A stretch of 53,568 nt of DNA from an uncultured Prevotellaceae bacterium (GTDB lineage Bacteria > Bacteroidota > Bacteroidia > Bacteroidales > Bacteroidaceae). The notes beneath the pieces were generated by a model. It was not told the origin of the DNA. It saw only the letters and a list, made by a program, of their open reading frames with translations, and did no database searches. Each line of letters opens with the position of its first letter. Within the stretch, counting starts at the first letter, position 1. The position numbers were made by a program, and so were the translations under genes. Positions 32,754 to 41,458 of the stretch are shown here, piece after piece. The DNA is taken from the NCBI GenBank assembly GCA_902775475.1, contig CACYME010000025.1, positions 1 to 53,568 of the forward strand, read 5' to 3'.

Positions 32754-35700
32754 TTAGAATCCAACTTGTATGTTCAGTGTGACAGACTTCGAGCGCGGTG
32801 TCTGCGAGTTGTCGTAGGCAATACCCCAGGATCCGGGCGAATGCTCAGGATCAGTACCACTATATTTGCTCCAGCAGAACAGGTTCTGTCCTGAGAGGCT
32901 CATCTGCAGACGGCGCAGGCCCAGCGGCTTCAGCATCTTCTTCTTGAAGTTGTAGGACAGCTGGACGTAGCTCATCCTGACAAACGAAGCATCCTCCACA
33001 TAGCGGTCGCTACCCTGCCAGTTGTAACCAGTATCAAACATGGCACGCGGAATCTCTGTCACGTCGCCGTTCTTACGCCAGCGCCAGTTCACAGCCGAAC
33101 TCTGGTTGTAGGCATTATACATATCCTCGAGCCCCATCTTGGCCGTGTTCACAATCTTCACGCCCTGACGGTAGCTGAAGCTGGTCTTCAGAGACCAGTC
33201 CTCATACTGCAGGTTAAAGCCAAAGCCGCCATTCAGATGCGGGTTGGAGTTGCCCAGATAGACAATGTCGAGCGAGTTGATCTGGCCGTCGTTGTTGATA
33301 TCCTCATAGATAGCATCGCCTCCCTGGAACTCATAGGTCGATACACCATCATTGAAGTTATACACCTGACGGATAGGCATGCCTTTGGCGTCCATCATCA
33401 CCTTACCGTTGCCGTCTATGGCTATCGGGGCAGTCTTGCCTGATGCCAGGAACTGGTTATTGATGAAGTCGCGCAGTTCTTCCCCACTCCATCCGTTGTT
33501 TTCCTTCAGGTTGGCCAGATACTCATAGGTGTACTGATAGACGCCCTTGTAGCGCAGTCCGTAGATGGAGCCAAGCGGATTTCCTTTCTGAATACGGTTC
33601 AGATACTGACCACGCTTGCTGGAATCCCATTCCGAATTGATGCTCTCGAGCACGCTCTCGTCCATGTCGACAATCTCGTTGAAGTTCTGCGAGATGTTAA
33701 AGTTGGCACTCAGCGAGAACTTCCCCATCTGAATCAGCTTGTTGAGCGAAAGGTTCAACTCCCAGCCTCGGTTGGTCATCTCGCCGATGTTTGCCCAGGA
33801 GAGGTTACTGAAACCAGCTGTCGAAGGAATGCGGACACCACCCATGAGGAGGTCTTTGGTGCGTTTGAAATAGTAGTTGAAGTCACCAGTGATGCGGTCG
33901 TTGAAGAAGCCGAAGTCGCCACCAATATTATATTGTGTGGTGCGCTCCCACTTCAGCTCGTCGAGTCGGAGTCCTTCCAGATAGGTCACGCTGTGCTTGT
34001 CGGCGATGCTGCCGTAGACACCCGACGTGTTATACTTGGCATACTGCAGGTACTGGCCGTCAGGCTGACGTCCCACGATACCCCAGGAGGGACGGAACGA
34101 GAGCATCGACAGCCACTTCTCGGCCCACTTCATGAACTTCTCGTCACTGATGTTCCAGCGGGCAGAGATGCCGGGGAACCAGCCCCACTTCTTCTCGTCG
34201 CCGAACTTCGTAGTACCATCGGCACGCAGGGAGAAGTCGAAAGCATACTTCGACTTGTAGGAGAAGTGGCCCGAATAGGTGAACGACATGGAGCGCCACC
34301 GTCCGTTGCCGGTATTCATGTTCTCAGGGGCCGTGTCCACGGTGGGCGAATTGGTGCCGTTGGGTGCATTCCTGTTCACCACCGTCTGACTGTTGTCGTT
34401 GCCCGACGTCATTTCCCAGCGGGCCAGCATCGTGCTCATCAGGTCCTCATTGTTGAAATGCGGGGTGAAGGTGAACGTATGACGGGTGGTGAATGCCAGT
34501 GAATTATAGTCATACATCTGGCTGCGGTTGTAGTCAGCATCATTCCATCCTCGTGTTGACAGCGAACCAGGCAAATATTTGGGCTCGCTCTTCGAGAAGA
34601 TGTCCATATAGACCAGACCGGAATAGTCCAGACGCGTCTTGCTGTCGTCCTTGCCCAGCAGGTAGTAGTCGAGGCGGAACTCCGGCGAGATGCGGTAGGT
34701 CTTCTCGTCACGCCAGGCCAGATTGGCGATGGCCACGGGGTTGCCCAGGTCGCGGATGGCTCCCAGCTGGGTTGCCGACGTTCCAGCCAGCGACGAGCCG
34801 GCATCGTTGTTGGCTCCCGGCGGCAGCATGATGTAGTACTCCGAGGTGTTGTTGCCTGCTGCATCCTGCCTGAAGACAGACATATTGGGTGCGAGCTTCT
34901 GCGCACGGCCCAGGATGTTGTCGTCGTAGTTACGATGGTTGGCGGTATAGGTCAGCGGGAAGGTGGTACGGAAGGTGATACGGTCGCTAACGAAGTAGTC
35001 GAGTGCCAGCTTCGTGGTGAAGCGGTCGAGGGTCTGCTTGATAATCGTACCGTTCTGATGGTCATAGCCTGCCGACACGCGGAAGTTGGCCTTCTCGCCA
35101 CCACCCGAGATGGTCAGGTAGTGATACTGGTTCCAGCCCACTTGCTGCACCTCGTCCACCCAGTCGGTGTTGTTGTTCCAGTTCTCGAACTCAGCCCACG
35201 AGCGGTTGTAGTTAATCTCATTAATATTGGTGGTGGCAGTAGCGCTCTGGGAAGGATTGTAGTACATCTCCTTGAGCATCATCGTGTAGTCATCGCCATT
35301 GAGCAGGTTGTAGCCCTTCGGCTGCCAGCTGGCCTGCACGCGCAGCGAGTAGTCCACGCGTGTGGCACCACGGGCACCGCGCTTGGTGCGAATCTGAATG
35401 ACACCGTTGGCACCACGCGAACCCCAGATGGCGGTGGCGGCAGCGTCTTTCAGCACCTGGATGTCCTCGATGTCCGACGGGTTCACCGAGAGCAGCGAGG
35501 CGTAGGTCTCTTCATTGGCATTCTGGAAGTCGAAGTTGGCATCGGGGTTGTCGAAGATGTTTCCGTCGACCACGATGAGCGGCTCAGCAGAGCCATTGAT
35601 ACTCGTCACACCACGCAGGCGCATCGACGTTCCGGCACCCAGGTTACCCGAGTTGGCCACGATGTCGAGACCGGCAATCTGTCCCTGCAGGGCCTCGTCG

Positions 35701-36137
35701 GCCGACGTGAATGCCAGGCCCTCCACCTCCGTCATGTTGAAGGTCTGTGCAGCCACTGACACCTCGCGCTGCGGGATGGCCAGGCCACCCTGGTTGAACT
35801 TGCGCTTCGACACGACGGTCACCTCCTTGATGGTGGTGGCGTCCTGTAAGGTGATGTCGAACCTGGTGCGGGTGCCAATGGGGATGATGACGGTCTTATA
35901 GCCCACATACGATATTTTCAACTTGTTCTTTGTATTCTTCACCGACATGGAGAAGTTACCATTCAGGTCGGTCTGTGCAAAGGACACGTTACGGTTGTTG
36001 GCATCAATCTCCACCACGTTGCACATCATCACCGGCCCCATAGCGTCTTTGACGGTTCCGGAGATTCGCGCTTCCTGGGCCTGTGCCAGCATCAAAAAGC
36101 CGAAAAAGGAAAATATAAAAATAATCAGTCGTCTCAT
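32754..36137 (-). CDS. SusC/RagA TonB-dependent receptor (first pair)
   Basis: An outer-membrane importer of 1127 residues. The signal peptide ends MLAQAQ near 20. A CarboxypepD_reg-like domain (ISGTVKDAMGPVMMCNVVEID, 24-110) is followed by a TonB-box-like KEVTVVSKRK, then the plug with LQGQIAGLDIVANSGNLGAG, SMRLRGVTSINGSAEPLIVVDGNIF and ILKDAAATAIWGSRGANGVI-type motifs, and a barrel ending SVTLNIQVGF. It is the full SusC layout without an STN domain. It starts 13 bases after the stop of the large FAS1 protein at 36151. Confidence 0.94.
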   Translation of the reverse strand: MRRLIIFIFSFFGFLMLAQAQEARISGTVKDAMGPVMMCNVVEIDANNRNVSFAQTDLNGNFSMSVKNTKNKLKISYVGYKTVIIPIGTRTRFDITLQDATTIKEVTVVSKRKFNQGGLAIPQREVSVAAQTFNMTEVEGLAFTSADEALQGQIAGLDIVANSGNLGAGTSMRLRGVTSINGSAEPLIVVDGNIFDNPDANFDFQNANEETYASLLSVNPSDIEDIQVLKDAAATAIWGSRGANGVIQIRTKRGARGATRVDYSLRVQASWQPKGYNLLNGDDYTMMLKEMYYNPSQSATATTNINEINYNRSWAEFENWNNNTDWVDEVQQVGWNQYHYLTISGGGEKANFRVSAGYDHQNGTIIKQTLDRFTTKLALDYFVSDRITFRTTFPLTYTANHRNYDDNILGRAQKLAPNMSVFRQDAAGNNTSEYYIMLPPGANNDAGSSLAGTSATQLGAIRDLGNPVAIANLAWRDEKTYRISPEFRLDYYLLGKDDSKTRLDYSGLVYMDIFSKSEPKYLPGSLSTRGWNDADYNRSQMYDYNSLAFTTRHTFTFTPHFNNEDLMSTMLARWEMTSGNDNSQTVVNRNAPNGTNSPTVDTAPENMNTGNGRWRSMSFTYSGHFSYKSKYAFDFSLRADGTTKFGDEKKWGWFPGISARWNISDEKFMKWAEKWLSMLSFRPSWGIVGRQPDGQYLQYAKYNTSGVYGSIADKHSVTYLEGLRLDELKWERTTQYNIGGDFGFFNDRITGDFNYYFKRTKDLLMGGVRIPSTAGFSNLSWANIGEMTNRGWELNLSLNKLIQMGKFSLSANFNISQNFNEIVDMDESVLESINSEWDSSKRGQYLNRIQKGNPLGSIYGLRYKGVYQYTYEYLANLKENNGWSGEELRDFINNQFLASGKTAPIAIDGNGKVMMDAKGMPIRQVYNFNDGVSTYEFQGGDAIYEDINNDGQINSLDIVYLGNSNPHLNGGFGFNLQYEDWSLKTSFSYRQGVKIVNTAKMGLEDMYNAYNQSSAVNWRWRKNGDVTEIPRAMFDTGYNWQGSDRYVEDASFVRMSYVQLSYNFKKKMLKPLGLRRLQMSLSGQNLFCWSKYSGTDPEHSPGSWGIAYDNSQTPRSKSVTLNIQVGF

Positions 36138-36150
36138 AAGTCTTCAACTA

Positions 36151-39018
36151 TTAATGATCCCCATACCTTTTATATAAATAGGTGTCAAACTGCTTCCGCA
36201 GTGCCTGCAGGCGCTGGCGTGACCCAGCACCGGTCCACGCGGCGTCGTAGCGGTCGGTGTCGCTGTGCGTGCTCAGCGGAGTGCTAATCTGGTGCACGAC
36301 GGCAAACGACGACGTGGAGATGTTGTGGCTCCTGTCGATGACATAGTCGCGGGCCAGCTTGTTGCACAGCTTCGCCGTGTTCGAGGCCTCGATGGTGATG
36401 TTCTGTCCGCGCTTGTCGGTGATGACCAGCCGGCCCGACCCGCCAGTGACGGTGATTTTCTCGCGGATACCCAGCGTGTCGGAGCATGCCGTAGGATAGA
36501 TGCCCTCCTCAACCACGTTGTCGGCACACACGGAGTTGTCCTGGAAGTGATAGCGGATGAAGGCGTTGATTTCCTCGACCATGGCCAGGGCCTTGTCGCG
36601 GGCCTGCTGCACCTCGTCGCTGATGTCGCCGCCCTGCCTCTCGCGCTCCAGGCGCTCGCTGTACTCGTCGTAGAGCGCTTTGATGTCGCTCCAGCGGGGC
36701 AGTCCGCGCTGGAAGGCGGTGCGCATGGCCTCGTTGTCGGGGGCATAGACGGTGTAGTTGTAGGAGTTGAAGTAGTTCACGTTGTCAGTCAGTCCGCCCT
36801 TGGCAGCGAAGGGATGGTAGGCGTCCATGCGCTTCTTCTTCGTCACCTCGTTCTGCTCGGCCAGCTTGTCACTGGCAAACTCCATGAGCAGGTCCATGTC
36901 GAAGTCGGTGCAGAGGCTGAGGAACTCGGTGAAGTTCTCGTTGCCCTGCAGCACGTCGAGCACGGAGCGGTGGGGCGGCTGTATGACGTGGTCGATGGCA
37001 TAGGCCACGCCGTTGGCCTGGTTGTAGACCTGCGTCACGGCCGACGTGGGGGCCGTGCCGTCAATCTGGGCACCGCTGCGCACGCTGCTCCCCTCGAAGA
37101 GGATGGTGCCGCCATGCTTGGTCTTGTAGTACTTGTTGGTGCCCAGCTGCTCACCGTCGCCGAGCACTACGGTATGATAGTTCAGGATGTCGACGAACTG
37201 CGAGCGGAACTGCGTGGCGCTGACCATGCCGATGGAGTCGGCAGGCGTGGTGCCCACGGTGCCCGTGGCGGGGTCGTACTTCCATGCCGAGCAGAAGACG
37301 TAGGGGCTCTTGTTCTGATAGAAGAACTTCAGCGCTCGCGGCTGGTTGGAGTTCAGGTAGGCGGGGTCCACGTAGAAGCGTCCGAAGGCGTCGTCGGTGG
37401 GGATGAAGAACGCATAGTTGGCGCTCATGGCCAGCAGGTAGGCGTAGTAGTTCAGGTTCAGGGCCAGCGTGGCACGGCTCTTACCGTCGTTCACGGCCTC
37501 GTTCATGATTCTCATGTTGCTGCTCAGCGTCACGGGAGCGGAGACGGCGATGAGCGAGGGCGGCGCGAACACCTTGTTCAGCATGTAGGCCACGCCGTTG
37601 TTGGCAATCTTCACGTCGTAGACACCGTCGGCCGTCTTGTTGAGCACGTCGAGCGAGAGGCCCATGGGGTCGTTGGCCTCGTCCATCACGCGACCGAACT
37701 TGCTGGGCACCGTCGACACGAACGAGTTCTTCATCAGGTTGGCCACTATCTGCTGCACGTTCTGCAGGGGGATGGAGTCGATGTTCTCGGCCAGGTTCTC
37801 CGCCGTGTTGGGCTTCTTGCCGAAGGCATTGATGAGGAACTCACCACCGCCGCCGGGCAGGAAGAAGTCCTTCATGGCCTCGTCGGTGGGCACGAACATG
37901 GCGGCAATGTCCTTGCTGGAGTTCTCGCCCGTGCCATTATTATAATTGTTCCATCCCGGGTCGTAGGGCAGCGGATACTGGAAGGTGTTGCGGTTGGGGT
38001 CGGTGATGAGCGAGCCGCCCTGCGAGTGCAGGCTCAGGAACCGCTTCTGGAAGATGGAGTCGATCTCCGGCAGGCCGTTGGCCACGGCGAAGTCGTTGTA
38101 GTTCTTCGTTGTCGTGCCGTCGTAGAAGGGTGCCGAGAAGCGGTCGAGCATGCGGCTGAAGAGGTCGCTCTCGCCACTGTTGCGGATGACCTCGGCCAGG
38201 TTGCCCGGCGGCAGCAGCACGTCCTGCATCTGGTGGATGTAGCCGTTCTTGCAGGTGACGTCGGAGCTGATGATCTTGTTGCGGAAGATGTAGGCCGACT
38301 TCTCCTCCTCGTCATAGGGTGTGCCCGTCACCACCTCGAAGTCGCTATGGGTGCCGCGGGTGGTGATGTTGTTGCCCGTCATCTGCTCCTCGGTGAAGTG
38401 CACCATCATGGGGCGCGTGGCATCCATCACCACGTGCACGCCCTTGTCGTAGTATTTCTCCCAGTAGGGGTTGTTCACTGGCATGTCAGCCTTGCTCTTC
38501 AGCCAGGTGATGGTGTCGATGACGTTGGCGCCAGTGGTGTGCTTCAGCGCCTGCCCCTGCATCACCGACGTCGAGCCGTCGCTGATGTTCGAGAGCATCT
38601 CCACCAGGACGGCATTGTCGAGCATCGAGGCATAGAGCAGCTGCTTCTTCATGGCCTCTGTCAGGTCCTCATAGCGGCGCACGCCCCAGGCGTTGCTGGC
38701 ATAGAAGCGGTCGAAGGCCTCGTCGTTGGCGGGGAACACCGTCTTCGAGCCCGTCTTCGCCAGCGTCTCGGCATAGCCCAGGTCGTCAATAAGGCGCAGA
38801 TAGTTGTTGAACGTGCCTTTCAGCACATTCCCACCCGTGCTTGTCAGGCTCTCGGGGTGCTTCATGGCGTCATAGATGCTACCACCCAGCCACGACGGAT
38901 AATTATCCGGATCGTCCAGGTCGTAATTGTCTGAACAGCCCACGAATCCCCCACAAGCCACGGCCAGCACAACGCCGCACAGCGTCTTCCTGGCCATTCC
39001 TACATTGCGGATATTCAT
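36151..39018 (-). CDS. large multi-fasciclin-domain lipoprotein (FAS1-A)
   Basis: First gene of the FAS1/SusCD unit. The lipoprotein signal ends GGFVGC (Cys 28), then SDNYDLDDPDNYP. About four FAS1-like domains can be traced by their 'xxFxPxDEAF' strands: SKTVFPANDEAFDRFY (first), AAMFVPTDEAMKDF (second), YAFFIPTDDAFGRFY (third) and YTVYAPDNEAMRTAF (fourth), each followed by a closing segment with 'YxIDHVI' or 'GVAYML'. At 955 residues it is long for Bacteroidetes FAS1 proteins. It probably projects from the outer membrane as a binding or adhesion rod beside SusCD. No enzymatic motif was seen. Promoter and terminator signals lie just upstream. Confidence 0.88.
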   Translation of the reverse strand: MNIRNVGMARKTLCGVVLAVACGGFVGCSDNYDLDDPDNYPSWLGGSIYDAMKHPESLTSTGGNVLKGTFNNYLRLIDDLGYAETLAKTGSKTVFPANDEAFDRFYASNAWGVRRYEDLTEAMKKQLLYASMLDNAVLVEMLSNISDGSTSVMQGQALKHTTGANVIDTITWLKSKADMPVNNPYWEKYYDKGVHVVMDATRPMMVHFTEEQMTGNNITTRGTHSDFEVVTGTPYDEEEKSAYIFRNKIISSDVTCKNGYIHQMQDVLLPPGNLAEVIRNSGESDLFSRMLDRFSAPFYDGTTTKNYNDFAVANGLPEIDSIFQKRFLSLHSQGGSLITDPNRNTFQYPLPYDPGWNNYNNGTGENSSKDIAAMFVPTDEAMKDFFLPGGGGEFLINAFGKKPNTAENLAENIDSIPLQNVQQIVANLMKNSFVSTVPSKFGRVMDEANDPMGLSLDVLNKTADGVYDVKIANNGVAYMLNKVFAPPSLIAVSAPVTLSSNMRIMNEAVNDGKSRATLALNLNYYAYLLAMSANYAFFIPTDDAFGRFYVDPAYLNSNQPRALKFFYQNKSPYVFCSAWKYDPATGTVGTTPADSIGMVSATQFRSQFVDILNYHTVVLGDGEQLGTNKYYKTKHGGTILFEGSSVRSGAQIDGTAPTSAVTQVYNQANGVAYAIDHVIQPPHRSVLDVLQGNENFTEFLSLCTDFDMDLLMEFASDKLAEQNEVTKKKRMDAYHPFAAKGGLTDNVNYFNSYNYTVYAPDNEAMRTAFQRGLPRWSDIKALYDEYSERLERERQGGDISDEVQQARDKALAMVEEINAFIRYHFQDNSVCADNVVEEGIYPTACSDTLGIREKITVTGGSGRLVITDKRGQNITIEASNTAKLCNKLARDYVIDRSHNISTSSFAVVHQISTPLSTHSDTDRYDAAWTGAGSRQRLQALRKQFDTYLYKRYGDH

Positions 39019-39084
39019 ACGTTATAACATTTATAATATTAGTATTTATTTAGGTTTTCTCTTCGTAAAGTTAGTAAACAGCTG

Positions 39085-39092
39085 CAAAGGTA
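39085..39092 (-). promoter_or_regulatory. -7 element TACCTTTG of the FAS1/SusCD unit
   Basis: TACCTTTG on the minus strand lies about 66 bases before the ATG at 39018. A TTTG is present 22 bp further upstream (39118-39115), slightly beyond the usual 19-21 spacing. Confidence 0.55.
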
Positions 39093-39146
39093 GCAAAAAA
39101 ATCTAAAACACTTGCAAAAAAAGCAAATAATTTGGAAGCAGTAAAC

Positions 39147-39179
39147 AAAAAAAAAAGCATCAAGTCCCTGCTTTGATGC
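39147..39179 (-). terminator. intrinsic terminator facing left, upstream of FAS1-A
   Basis: On the minus strand GCATCAA ... TTGATGC forms a stem (39179-39173 with 39163-39157) followed by ten T residues (39156-39147). No minus-strand gene lies upstream, so it may stop antisense transcripts coming from the RM side before they enter the FAS1/SusCD unit, or end a small RNA. Confidence 0.6.
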
Positions 39180-39265
39180 GTCGCAGCAAAATCAGCAAAG
39201 ACTAAAAATTTCCTAAAGAGAAGCACTTTTTCAGTCCGTTTTTCCTTCCTTTTCCAAGAATTTCG

Positions 39266-39273
39266 TAACTTTG
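39266..39273 (+). promoter_or_regulatory. -7 element TAACTTTG of the type III RM operon
   Basis: TAACTTTG matches the consensus, and a T-rich segment (TTTTTCC) lies about 20 bp upstream at the -33 place. The predicted leader to the mod start is about 185 bases. Confidence 0.5.
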
Positions 39274-39462
39274 CAGCTGCATCTGCCTGTTGCAGCTGGA
39301 CTAATTCTCCGAAGAGAGCATAGCTGACAGGTGGGGCAACGACATATTGAGAAGCGTCATTGATGCTTTGTTTTTGACCGTCTGAACGTAGGAAACTCAA
39401 GCTTGTAATCAAAGGCAAATGCAAAACCTACAGATGCGTAAGACCTGCATATCCAAAACAAT

Positions 39463-41448
39463 ATGATTAAAAACATAATAGAAAACAACAGAGAAGTGCG
39501 GCCTAACAGCAGCGTGCTGGAAGTCCTTCACAGAGATTTCTCCGACTGTTTCAACAATGAGGGAAAGTTCGATATTGCTAAGTTCCAGTCACTGATTTCC
39601 GACAAGGTGGACTTAGTGAAAGAGAATCAAGGATTTGACTTCTTAGGCAAGAGCTATGCTAAGATGCTGGCAAGCATGGAGTCAACGACAGTCATTGTGC
39701 CCGATGAAACGCACAACAGCAAGCCAGAAAACCGTGACAGCAAGAATATCTATATCAGCGGCGACAACCTTGACGCACTAAAGCATCTGGTCAGGTCATA
39801 CGCCCGACAGGTGAAGTGCATTTACATTGACCCGCCTTATAATACAGGTTCCGATGGATTTGTATACAACGACAAATTCGGGTTCAAGAAAGAAGACTTG
39901 GCGGTCAAACTGGACATAGAAGAGGAACTGGCTGAGAGAATATTGAGTTTCAATGACGGCAGTACATGTAGCGATGCCGCCTGGATGACGTTTATGCTGC
40001 CACGTCTTCTGAAGGCAAAGGAGATGCTTACAGATGACGGTGTCATCTTTATCTCGATTGACGACAATGAGCAAGCCAACCTGAAACTGCTTTGTGACGA
40101 GGTGTTTGGCCCAGAGAACTTTATTGGGTGTATACCAAGAATTACCAAAAAAAGCGGAAAATCTTCTGAAGCCATCAATAACAATCATGATTATGTAATG
40201 GTTTATTCAAGAACTGAACATCCCCTGTTTTACCCATTGAAACATAATGATTCTGGTTTCAAGAACAAAGATGAGTATTTTAAGGAAAGAGGATACTACA
40301 AATTGAATCAGACACTGGACTACGATAGTCTGCAATATAGCGACAGTTTGGACTATCCTATTGAGTTGGAAGGCGAAGTTTTCTATCCTGGTGGTTCAAT
40401 GGAAGACTACGAAGACAGAAAAGCCGGGAATCATGACAGGGCAGATTGGGCTTGGCGCTGGAGTAAGAAAAAATACGAATTTGGCCTTGAAAATGGCTTT
40501 ATAGAAGTGAAACGCTCAAAGAATGGCTCAAGAATATACACAAAAACTTATCAAAAAGCCTTTATAGAAGACAGCGAAGACGGAGATGGATACATCATCG
40601 ATTATGGAGAAAGAACAACAGGGTTGTCAACCCTCGAATTTACAGACAATGCCTATTCAAATGATAACGCGACAAAAGATGTGGCAAAAACTCTGGGAAA
40701 GAAAATCTTCGATTACACCAAACCTATTGCTTTAATTGACACAATCTGTGATTTATGTTTAGGGCAAAACGACATAGTCATGGATTTCTTTTCCGGTTCT
40801 GGAACAACCGCAGAGGCTTTGATGTGGAACAATGCTTATAGTAAAGGAAATAGAAATAACAGATTCATTCTTGTACAATTGCAAGAGAAGGTGAAACCAG
40901 GAACAAAAGCATACAATGCCCCAAATAATTACAGAACTATTGACCAAATAGGGATGTCACGTATTATCAAGTCAGCAGAAATAATAAAACAGCAAACAAA
41001 CGCAAATATAGACTACGGATTCCGTCACTACATACTCCAGGATCTTCCCGAAGAAACGATAGACAAACTGGAGGAATTCAAGCCGCTTGAATTTGTTGGT
41101 GCAGAGGAAATGCTTAAGCTGATGGGCGGCAGGGAAGCAGTGCTTACTACATGGCTCTGCGATGACCACTATGGGCTGGGAGCCGAAGTGCAGCACCTGA
41201 AACTTGGTAGCTACACCGCCTATTACATAGACAAGCACCTGTACATGATTGACGGTGGCTTTGATGAGCAGGCCATGTCAGAACTGATGGTGAAATATGA
41301 GCGTGACGCCATGGACTTCCACCCGTCAACCATCGTCGTGTTCGGCTACAGCTTCTCTCTGGCCGAGATGCTGATGCTGAAGAAGAATATTCCAGCCCTC
41401 AAGGACAATGAGAGCGGCACGAACATCACCGTTGACATAAGATACTAA
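39463..41448 (+). CDS. mod: type III restriction-modification DNA methyltransferase (Mod)
   Basis: An N6-adenine methyltransferase that modifies the site read by the type III complex. YIDPPYNTG (DPPY 123-126) is motif IV and MDFFSGSGTTAEAL (443-449) is motif I; motif IV before motif I is the beta-class order typical of Mod subunits. The central 200 residues between them hold the target-recognition region, with composition unlike neighbours. The 661-residue length fits. Base composition is more AT-rich than the flanking GC-rich genes, which suggests transfer. The res gene follows almost directly. Confidence 0.93.
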   Translation: MIKNIIENNREVRPNSSVLEVLHRDFSDCFNNEGKFDIAKFQSLISDKVDLVKENQGFDFLGKSYAKMLASMESTTVIVPDETHNSKPENRDSKNIYISGDNLDALKHLVRSYARQVKCIYIDPPYNTGSDGFVYNDKFGFKKEDLAVKLDIEEELAERILSFNDGSTCSDAAWMTFMLPRLLKAKEMLTDDGVIFISIDDNEQANLKLLCDEVFGPENFIGCIPRITKKSGKSSEAINNNHDYVMVYSRTEHPLFYPLKHNDSGFKNKDEYFKERGYYKLNQTLDYDSLQYSDSLDYPIELEGEVFYPGGSMEDYEDRKAGNHDRADWAWRWSKKKYEFGLENGFIEVKRSKNGSRIYTKTYQKAFIEDSEDGDGYIIDYGERTTGLSTLEFTDNAYSNDNATKDVAKTLGKKIFDYTKPIALIDTICDLCLGQNDIVMDFFSGSGTTAEALMWNNAYSKGNRNNRFILVQLQEKVKPGTKAYNAPNNYRTIDQIGMSRIIKSAEIIKQQTNANIDYGFRHYILQDLPEETIDKLEEFKPLEFVGAEEMLKLMGGREAVLTTWLCDDHYGLGAEVQHLKLGSYTAYYIDKHLYMIDGGFDEQAMSELMVKYERDAMDFHPSTIVVFGYSFSLAEMLMLKKNIPALKDNESGTNITVDIRY

Positions 41449-41458
41449 ATGTGTGACT

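Larger units (their letters stand above)
39019..39462. other. divergent regulatory region between FAS1/SusCD and type III RM
   Basis: No gene was recognised in these 444 bases. Features are a leftward -7 element (39085-39092), a hairpin with a T10 run on the minus strand (39147-39179) and a rightward -7 element (39266-39273) with a leader of about 185 bases before mod. In that leader AAGCGTC / GATGCTT (about 39351-39367) forms a 7-bp stem followed by TGTTTTTG, a possible attenuator. Confidence 0.5.

Noticed and set aside
39071-39424. Leftward open frame of 117 codons between FAS1-A and mod
   Set aside because: It covers the terminator, both promoter motifs and homopolymer runs; the Phe/Ala-rich product has no signal peptide pattern or family feature.
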